Part shown: positions 58,166 through 64,000 of the stretch, piece after piece
How the letters are laid out: each line of letters starts with the position of its first letter
How positions within the stretch are numbered: position 1 is the first letter of the stretch
Origin: Companilactobacillus pabuli
GTDB taxonomy: Bacteria > Bacillota > Bacilli > Lactobacillales > Lactobacillaceae
DNA: 64,000 nt
Assembly: GCF_014058425.1 (NCBI RefSeq)
Contig: NZ_CP049366.1
Coordinates: 744,001 to 808,000, forward strand
Reading direction: 5' to 3'
The notes under the pieces: generated by a model
Database searches by the model: none
Seen by the model: the letters and a program-made list of their open reading frames with translations, nothing else
What the model was told of the DNA's origin: nothing
Translations under genes and position numbers: made by a program

Positions 58166-58597
58166 GTGTTCATGGGTGAATTTCATCACACACTAGATAC
58201 TAAAGGTCGGGTTATTATCCCGGCAAAGTTTAGGAAGCTACTTGGTGATAAGTTTGTAATTACTCGAGGTATGGATGGTTGCCTTTTTGGGTATCCAATT
58301 GAGCAATGGGAAAAACTCGAAGCTCAATTGGATAAGTTGCCTTTAACAAAAAAAGACGCAAGAGCATTTACGCGATTCTTTTACTCTGCTGCGGCAGAAG
58401 TTGAATTTGACAAACAAGGTCGGATCAATCTTTCGAACCCACTAGTCAAGTTTGCTAAATTACAAAAAGATTGTGTAATTGTCGGAGTTTCAGATCGAAT
58501 TGAAATTTGGGATGCGGAGCGTTGGAACGAATTTAGCCAAGAGGCTGAAGATAATTTTGAGGAAATATCGGAGAAAATGACAGACTTTGACTTCTAA
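58166..58597 (+). CDS. mraZ: Transcriptional regulator MraZ
   Basis: MraZ is a DNA-binding ring-shaped protein that controls the dcw operon. The 143-aa protein has two AbrB-like halves ([19 protein letters not shown] and [20 protein letters not shown]). It starts with GTG at 58166, which gives the conserved MFMGEF N-terminus, with GAGGTGA upstream. It heads the dcw cluster and overlaps rsmH by 11 bp. Confidence 0.96.
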   Translation: MFMGEFHHTLDTKGRVIIPAKFRKLLGDKFVITRGMDGCLFGYPIEQWEKLEAQLDKLPLTKKDARAFTRFFYSAAAEVEFDKQGRINLSNPLVKFAKLQKDCVIVGVSDRIEIWDAERWNEFSQEAEDNFEEISEKMTDFDF

Positions 58598-59537
58598 TGT
58601 ATATAAACATAAAACAGTACTTTTAAAAGAAACTATTGATGAAATAAATCCACACGATAATGGTATTTACGTTGACGCAACCTTTGGTCGTGGAGGACAC
58701 ACTAAAGAATTATTGAGTCGCGTACACAATAGTCATCTTTATGTTTTTGATCGTGATGAGGCTGCCATTGAGGTCGGTGAAAATATTCAAAATGATCCAA
58801 ACATTATTGGTGATAATTCACTAACTTTAATACGCGATAATTTTGAAAATATGCAAGAACGTTTGAACGAACTTGGAATAGAGAAGGTTGACGGCATTGT
58901 TTATGATTTGGGAGTTTCATCTCCTCAATTTGATGATGCCCAAAGAGGCTTTAGCTATAAAAAAGAAGCCCGTTTAGATATGCGGATGGATCAGAGACAA
59001 GATCTTGATGCCGAAAAAATCGTTAATGACTGGACATTTAATGAATTAGTAAGTATTTTCTATAAATATAGTGATGAAAAATTTGCTAAACAAATTGCTC
59101 GCGCCATTGAACGTACTAGAGATGATCATCGTATTACTTCTACCTTGGAATTAGCAGACATTATTAAAAATGCTATTCCTGCAGCAGCTAGAAGAACTGG
59201 TGGTCATCCTGCTAAACGTGTTTTTCAAGCGATTAGAATTGCTGTTAATGATGAATTGGGTTCTTTAGAGAGATCTCTCGAACAAGCCATAGATTTGTTA
59301 GCGTCAAAAGGCAGAATAAGCGTTATAACTTTTCAATCCAAAGAAGACCGAATTGTAAAACATATTTTTAAAAACAATTCCCATGTTGATTTACCAAGGG
59401 GACTTCCTGTCATTCCTGATGATATCAAGCCAGTCTTGAAACAGATCACTAGGAAACCAATCTTGCCTAATGAAGAAGAATTGTCTGAAAACAATCGGGC
59501 TCATAGTGCGAAATTACGTGTCGTTGAAAAGATATAA
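58587..59537 (+). CDS. rsmH: 16S rRNA m4C1402 methyltransferase RsmH
   Basis: RsmH methylates N4 of C1402 in 16S rRNA with SAM. The 316-aa protein has [15 protein letters not shown] (SAM site), [33 protein letters not shown] and [15 protein letters not shown]. It starts with TTG at 58587 within the mraZ end. GGAG is 13 bases upstream, longer than normal, so coupling to mraZ translation is likely. The old name is mraW. Confidence 0.96.
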   Translation: MTSNVYKHKTVLLKETIDEINPHDNGIYVDATFGRGGHTKELLSRVHNSHLYVFDRDEAAIEVGENIQNDPNIIGDNSLTLIRDNFENMQERLNELGIEKVDGIVYDLGVSSPQFDDAQRGFSYKKEARLDMRMDQRQDLDAEKIVNDWTFNELVSIFYKYSDEKFAKQIARAIERTRDDHRITSTLELADIIKNAIPAAARRTGGHPAKRVFQAIRIAVNDELGSLERSLEQAIDLLASKGRISVITFQSKEDRIVKHIFKNNSHVDLPRGLPVIPDDIKPVLKQITRKPILPNEEELSENNRAHSAKLRVVEKI

Positions 59538-59552
59538 TGGAGAAATAATAAT

Positions 59553-59918
59553 ATGAGAGAAGAAAGTACTGCCAGAAACTTACAAGAATATCAAGTTGAA
59601 CAACAACCACAAGAGCAGGTTCAGTCTGCTCCAAAAACTTCTAGTGTTGCTTTGTCAAAGTTTGAGATCCTTTCAATCGTGACATTAGCTTTATTGACCT
59701 TGGGCTTAATGGTTACTTTGGTCAGCATTAAAGTTTCGATGACTTCTTCTCAAAATAAATTAGATAGTCTGACTACACAGATTACAAAAACAAATACCAG
59801 TAACGTTAATTTAAGACAAGAGATTTCTGAATTAACTAGTTTTGATCGCTTTTCTTCGTTTGCAAAAAAGCATAATTTGAAAATGAGTGACAACAATGTA
59901 AGGAATATTTCAAAATGA
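59553..59918 (+). CDS. ftsL: Cell division protein FtsL
   Basis: The 121-aa bitopic protein has a cytoplasmic tail rich in Gln, one membrane helix (about residues 42-63, FEILSIVTLALLTLGLMVTLV) and an extracellular coiled coil. It is recognised by position between rsmH and the PBP gene and by this layout. It forms a divisome complex with FtsB/DivIC. It overlaps the PBP gene by 4 bp. Confidence 0.88.
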   Translation: MREESTARNLQEYQVEQQPQEQVQSAPKTSSVALSKFEILSIVTLALLTLGLMVTLVSIKVSMTSSQNKLDSLTTQITKTNTSNVNLRQEISELTSFDRFSSFAKKHNLKMSDNNVRNISK

Positions 59919-62083
59919 GTAAGTTCAGAAAATTATTTAAAAATAAGGCAAGACGCAATCATTATATTGTTGGGATAGTAATTTTGATTGCGACTGCCTT
60001 TTCTTTTATCCTTTTTATCCAAAGATTCGCCTATATCTCAATGAGTAAGCAATATGACGGCGTTAATTTGGAGCAAAAGACGAAACAAAAGTACGAACGA
60101 GTGACAAAAGTCAATGCCAAACGTGGTGATATCCTCGACGTTAATGGGGATATGATTGCTGGAGATTCAACTATTTATAATATTTATGCAATTGTGGATC
60201 ATAAGTCGAAAACGGCTAGTGGCAAAGCTGACTATGTAGTTGATAAAGATAAAACGGCTCAGGTATTGAGTAAATATTTGTCTTTATCAAAGAAGCAAAT
60301 CAAAAAATATTTGACTCCTGCAAGCAAGAAACAGTATCAAGTCGAGTTTGGTCCATCAGGTCGTGGTTTATCGATTGAAATAAAACGTAAGATCACTTCC
60401 AAGAATTTACCGGGGATTCATTTTATTGAATTGCCTTCAAGATCTTATCCTAATGGAGTCTTTGCAACGAACTTAGTTGGTATTACAAAGGCTGATGATG
60501 CCAATGATGAAAACAGCAATATCAGTGGTGTGATGGGAATTGAAAAGTACTTTAATAAAGTTTTATCAGGTAAAAATGGTAAACAGATCACTAAAGTTGA
60601 TAAAAACGGTAATGAGTTACCTGGATCGCAAATGGTGGAGAAGAAATCCTCTGATGGTTCCAATGTTTACTTAACTTTGAATAGTAAAATTCAACAATAC
60701 GCTGAAATTTTAGCGCAAACAGTTGAAGAGAAATATGAACCAAAGAATTTACAAATCTTAGTAATGAATGCTAAAACTGGTGCAATTGAAGCGGCCACAC
60801 AACGCCCAACCTTTAATCCAACAACTGGTAAGGGACTCAGCAATAGTTGGCGTGACACATTAGTTGAAGATCAGTTTGAACCGGGTTCAGTCATGAAAAT
60901 TTTGACTTTATCAGCTTCAATCGATTCTGGAAACTATAATCCTGATCAACTTTATCAATCAGGTACAGTAGAAGTTGGTGGTCGAACAATCGGCGATTGG
61001 AATACTGCTGGCTGGGGTTATATTCCTCTTTCTGAGGCCTTTACGAGATCATCTAACGTTGGTATGGTCAAATTGGAACAAGAGATGGGCTCACAAACTT
61101 GGATGAATTACATGAAGAAGTTCCATATTGGTCAAAAGACTGGTGTGGATCTACCTGGAGAGGTTTCGGGTAGTATTTCTTATGAACACACAAGTGATCA
61201 AGCAATGACTTCGTTTGGTCAAAGTGTCAATGTTAATACTATGCAAATGTTGCAGGCTTTTTCGGCTATTGCTAACGGCGGAAAAATGATCAAGCCACAA
61301 ATTATCAAAAAAATCGTTGATGCCGATACAGGTAAGACGACTAAGAAATTTAAGCGTGAAGTAGTCGGCCAGCCAATCAAAGCAAGTACAGCTAAAAAAG
61401 TTCAAAAAGCTATGCGTCAAGTTGTAACGAAGAGTTATGGTACCGGGATAGTTTATAATGTACCTGGAGTTAAGGTTGGTGTAAAAACCGGAACTGCTCA
61501 AATTGCCTCTCCAAACGGTGGTTATTTGACAGGTTCAAATAATTATATTTTCTCTGTTGCTGGGATGATTCCATATAATGATCCTAATTACATTGTTTAT
61601 GTCACGATGAAACAGCCACAAAAAATGACTGAATCTGCTGAAAAGATTTTATCTGAGGTCTTCAATCCATTAGTTAAACGTTTAGTTAGCCAAGGAAAAT
61701 CACAGACTGATTCTGTTGAAGCAGGTAGTCAGTACGTGAATGTACCTAGTCTTTTGGACAAATCAACGAACTCAGCGTTGAGTAAGATCAAGAACTTAGG
61801 CTTACAATCAGGAGTGATTGGTACGGGTGATAAAGTCGTGCAACAATTACCTGATAGTGGTCAAAAAGTAATGCCAGGACAAAGAATGGTCTTGTTAACT
61901 AATGGGGCAATGACGATGCCAGATCTGACAGGTTGGTCGAAAAACGATGTTCTGAAGTTTGCTGAAATAACTGGTAAAAAAGTTACGACAAAAGGCGATG
62001 GATATGTCGTTAAACAGTCAGTTGAGGCTGGTCATGTGATAAATGACAGTGGTAAAATTATAATCACATTGAAAAATAAATAA
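59915..62083 (+). CDS. Class B penicillin-binding protein 2B (FtsI-like) with PASTA domains
   Basis: This is the division-specific D,D-transpeptidase. The 722-aa protein has one N-terminal membrane helix (IVGIVILIATAFSFILFIQ), a pedestal domain, and the transpeptidase domain with SxxK (Ser325 in EPGSVMKI), SSN (about residue 378, RSSNVGM) and KTG (about 523, VKTGTAQ). It ends with two PASTA domains (YVNVPSLLDKST and MPDLTGWSKNDV). It is the beta-lactam target of septal wall synthesis and follows ftsL in the dcw cluster. Confidence 0.95.
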   Translation: MSKFRKLFKNKARRNHYIVGIVILIATAFSFILFIQRFAYISMSKQYDGVNLEQKTKQKYERVTKVNAKRGDILDVNGDMIAGDSTIYNIYAIVDHKSKTASGKADYVVDKDKTAQVLSKYLSLSKKQIKKYLTPASKKQYQVEFGPSGRGLSIEIKRKITSKNLPGIHFIELPSRSYPNGVFATNLVGITKADDANDENSNISGVMGIEKYFNKVLSGKNGKQITKVDKNGNELPGSQMVEKKSSDGSNVYLTLNSKIQQYAEILAQTVEEKYEPKNLQILVMNAKTGAIEAATQRPTFNPTTGKGLSNSWRDTLVEDQFEPGSVMKILTLSASIDSGNYNPDQLYQSGTVEVGGRTIGDWNTAGWGYIPLSEAFTRSSNVGMVKLEQEMGSQTWMNYMKKFHIGQKTGVDLPGEVSGSISYEHTSDQAMTSFGQSVNVNTMQMLQAFSAIANGGKMIKPQIIKKIVDADTGKTTKKFKREVVGQPIKASTAKKVQKAMRQVVTKSYGTGIVYNVPGVKVGVKTGTAQIASPNGGYLTGSNNYIFSVAGMIPYNDPNYIVYVTMKQPQKMTESAEKILSEVFNPLVKRLVSQGKSQTDSVEAGSQYVNVPSLLDKSTNSALSKIKNLGLQSGVIGTGDKVVQQLPDSGQKVMPGQRMVLLTNGAMTMPDLTGWSKNDVLKFAEITGKKVTTKGDGYVVKQSVEAGHVINDSGKIIITLKNK

Positions 62084-62097
62084 TTAAGGGGATTTTC

Positions 62098-63063
62098 ATG
62101 GAAATTAGTCATATTATTTTCGATATAGTTAGCTCGTTTGCTATCGTTGCAATTTTGATGCCATTTTTAATTGGTTATCTAATTAGACATAAGGAAGGAC
62201 AATCGATTCGTGAAGAAGGCCCAAAGTGGCATGCTAAAAAGTCTGGCACACCTACTATGGGTGGTTTGCTAGTAATTTTAGCTACTTTGATCACAAATAT
62301 TTGGGTCGGACTTTGGCAAGGTCAATTGGATCGCTCATTATTGATTACGACTTTTGTCATCGTGTTATACGGATGCATTGGTTTCATTGATGATTTCATT
62401 AAAGTTTTCAAGAAGAGAAATCTAGGCTTACGTGCTTGGCAAAAAGCATTGTTACAAGTAATCGTTGGAATTATTTTCTTGTACGTTTATAACGATGATC
62501 AATTACCAATGAACTTTACTATTCCTGGAATCTTGTCGATTGATTCAGTAGTGATTTTCGTATTGTTCACAATCTTTTGGTTGGTTGGTTTTTCAAATGC
62601 TACTAACTTGACTGATGGCTTGGATGGTTTGTTAGGTGGATTAGGAACAATTTCTTACTTTACTTACGGAATCATTTCTTTGAATCAAAACAAACCTGAT
62701 TTAGCTATCGTGTGTTTCTCAGTGGTTGGTGCTTTATTAGCATTCTTACTGTACAACCACAAACCAGCCAAGATTTTTATGGGTGATGTTGGTTCATTGG
62801 CTCTTGGTGCTGGATTAGCAGCTATTTCAATTTTATTAGGTCGTTACTGGTCACTATTGTTGATCGGTTTGGTTTATGTAATTGAAACAGCCAGTGTTAT
62901 GTTACAAGTCTTTTCATTCAAAGTATTCCACCGTCGTATTTTCAAGATGACACCAATTCATCACCATTTTGAAATGATGGGCTGGAGTGAATGGAAGATT
63001 GATATTGTCTTTTGGATTTTCGGGGCAATCTGTTCTGCAATTTATTTAATTTTATTCGTATAG
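62098..63063 (+). CDS. mraY: Phospho-N-acetylmuramoyl-pentapeptide transferase
   Basis: MraY moves phospho-MurNAc-pentapeptide onto undecaprenyl phosphate to give lipid I. The 321-aa polytopic protein has the MraY signatures GPKWHAKKSGTPTMGG, FIDDFIKV with the catalytic Asp pair, NLTDGLDGL, MGDVGSLALG, and the FHRRIFKMTPIHHHFE loop. AGGGG is the SD, 14 bp after the PBP gene. Confidence 0.98.
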   Translation: MEISHIIFDIVSSFAIVAILMPFLIGYLIRHKEGQSIREEGPKWHAKKSGTPTMGGLLVILATLITNIWVGLWQGQLDRSLLITTFVIVLYGCIGFIDDFIKVFKKRNLGLRAWQKALLQVIVGIIFLYVYNDDQLPMNFTIPGILSIDSVVIFVLFTIFWLVGFSNATNLTDGLDGLLGGLGTISYFTYGIISLNQNKPDLAIVCFSVVGALLAFLLYNHKPAKIFMGDVGSLALGAGLAAISILLGRYWSLLLIGLVYVIETASVMLQVFSFKVFHRRIFKMTPIHHHFEMMGWSEWKIDIVFWIFGAICSAIYLILFV

Positions 63064-63079
63064 GGAAGTAGTTTAAGCA

Positions 63080-64000
63080 ATGAAAAAGAGTAATTATTCA
63101 AATAAAAAAATCTTAGTATTAGGCTTAGCCAAGAGTGGTTACGCCGTAGCCAAATTATTAAAAAAAATGGGTTCTGATGTTACCGTTGTCGATTCTAATC
63201 CCCTTGAAGGTAACACTGAAGCTCAAGCTTTGATCGATGAAGGATTCAAAGTTATCACTGGAACTAATAGTGCTGACTTAATTGATGATTCATTTGATTA
63301 TTTAGTTAAGAATCCGGGAATTTTCTATTCCAATGAGTTGATTCAAAAAGCCGAGGAATTGATGATTCCAGTTATTACTGAGCCAGAAGTTGCCTATAGT
63401 TTTAGTGATGCCACAATGGTTGGTGTTACAGGAACTAACGGTAAAACTACAGTGACGACTTTGATTCAATTGATGCTCAAGCATTCACCAAAGTTCGAGA
63501 ATTCTTATTATGCTGGAAACATTGGTATTCCTATTTCCGATGTTATTCAAAAAGCAACTGCCAAGGATGTTGTTGTAACTGAGCTTTCTAGTTTTCAATT
63601 GCAAGGAACGATTGAATTACATCCACATGTAGCAGTGTTAAATAATATTTATTCAACTCACTTAGATTTTCACAAGACTCGTGCAAACTATATCAAAGCT
63701 AAGATGCACATTACTAAGAACCAAACTAAGAATGATTACTTTGTAGTTAATTACAATACTGAAGAATGGCGTGGTTTAGCTAAACAATCACAGGCTCAAA
63801 TTTTGCCATTTTCTGACAACCAAACTTTAGATCAAGGTGCTTTTGTAAAAGATGATGTCATTTATTGCAATGGCGAAGCTGTTATGAAAACTGACGAAAT
63901 CAAGATTCCTGGTGAACATAACGTTCAAAACGCCTTGGCAGCAATCAGTGTTGCTAAACTGTACGACGTAAGTAACGCCGATATTATTGAAGTCTTATCT
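63080..64000 (+). CDS. murD: UDP-N-acetylmuramoyl-alanine--D-glutamate ligase, C-terminus cut by the window end
   Basis: MurD adds D-Glu to UDP-MurNAc-L-Ala. From ATG 63080 there are 307 open codons with no stop before the end; the full protein is about 450 aa. Visible are the N-terminal Rossmann fold (KILVLGLAKSGYAVAKLL), the P-loop VTGTNGKTTVTT near 117, the carbamoyl-Lys region (STHLDFH...NYIKAK), and the motif IPGEHNVQNALAA. It follows mraY by 16 bp in the dcw cluster. Confidence 0.96.
   Translation, partial: MKKSNYSNKKILVLGLAKSGYAVAKLLKKMGSDVTVVDSNPLEGNTEAQALIDEGFKVITGTNSADLIDDSFDYLVKNPGIFYSNELIQKAEELMIPVITEPEVAYSFSDATMVGVTGTNGKTTVTTLIQLMLKHSPKFENSYYAGNIGIPISDVIQKATAKDVVVTELSSFQLQGTIELHPHVAVLNNIYSTHLDFHKTRANYIKAKMHITKNQTKNDYFVVNYNTEEWRGLAKQSQAQILPFSDNQTLDQGAFVKDDVIYCNGEAVMKTDEIKIPGEHNVQNALAAISVAKLYDVSNADIIEVLS

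Noticed and set aside
61151-61501. A 116-codon open frame antisense to the PBP2B transpeptidase domain
   Set aside because: It sits opposite the conserved catalytic region and has no start signals.

Overview
This 64 kb window looks like a chromosomal segment of a low-GC Gram-positive bacterium, almost certainly a member of the Lactobacillaceae. A Companilactobacillus-like species is my guess from overall protein character, not something I could test. Supporting signs are the F1Fo ATP synthase operon followed by a DUF1146 gene, murA, mbl, epuA, yidD and rodA; the order folC-radC-mreBCD-minCD; the dcw cluster starting at mraZ; small LAB-type proteins (DUF2969, DUF4044); EzrA; ThiT under a TPP riboswitch; and many TTG or GTG starts with strong Shine-Dalgarno (SD) sites. 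I see no phage, insertion sequence, CRISPR array or rRNA operon.

Layout. 1-6.3 kb (minus strand): the start of a secreted protein, an ArsR repressor / Old Yellow Enzyme / DJ-1-like operon with two matching palindromic operators, an EndA-type nuclease with glyA, and htpX with lemA. 6.4-22.7 kb is the accessory part: two beta-lactamase-fold serine hydrolases, an aldo/keto reductase, oleate hydratase, a short UvrA paralogue, a Nudix hydrolase, a TPR-type XRE regulator, a nitroreductase, an odd tRNA-Glu(CUC), a CPBP membrane protease, a heterodimeric ABC exporter, and murT without gatD beside it.

22.8-33.6 kb: tdk-prfA-prmC-tsaC-upp, then atpBEFHAGDC. 33.7-39.6 kb: wall elongation genes (murA, mbl, epuA, yidD, DUF2969, rodA), an orphan GcvH-like protein and a second TPR-type XRE regulator. 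39.6-47.9 kb: a universal stress protein, rarA, a DUF1054 gene, a small membrane protein, rpsD with a structured leader, ezrA, and the iscS-type desulfurase with thiI for tRNA thiolation. 47.9-52.3 kb: valS under a valine T-box with a peculiar 59-bp tandem repeat in its leader, then folC. 52.3-57 kb: radC, mreBCD, minCD. 57-64 kb: TPP riboswitch-thiT, a DUF4044 gene, and mraZ-rsmH-ftsL-pbp2B-mraY-murD (cut by the window end).

The core genes together serve energy supply, peptidoglycan precursor synthesis, rod shape, division-site placement and translation. Stretches over 300 bp without a large gene are all accounted for. 15326-15642 holds the tRNA and its terminator. 42452-42822 holds a 56-aa membrane protein and terminators. 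43435-43754 holds the rpsD leader and two promoters. 47893-48357 holds the T-box and the repeats. 57765-58165 holds a terminator, the DUF4044 gene and the mraZ control region. The least explained signals are the 59-bp repeats, the tRNA-Glu acceptor, the atpE-atpF hairpin and the orphan GcvH-like protein.
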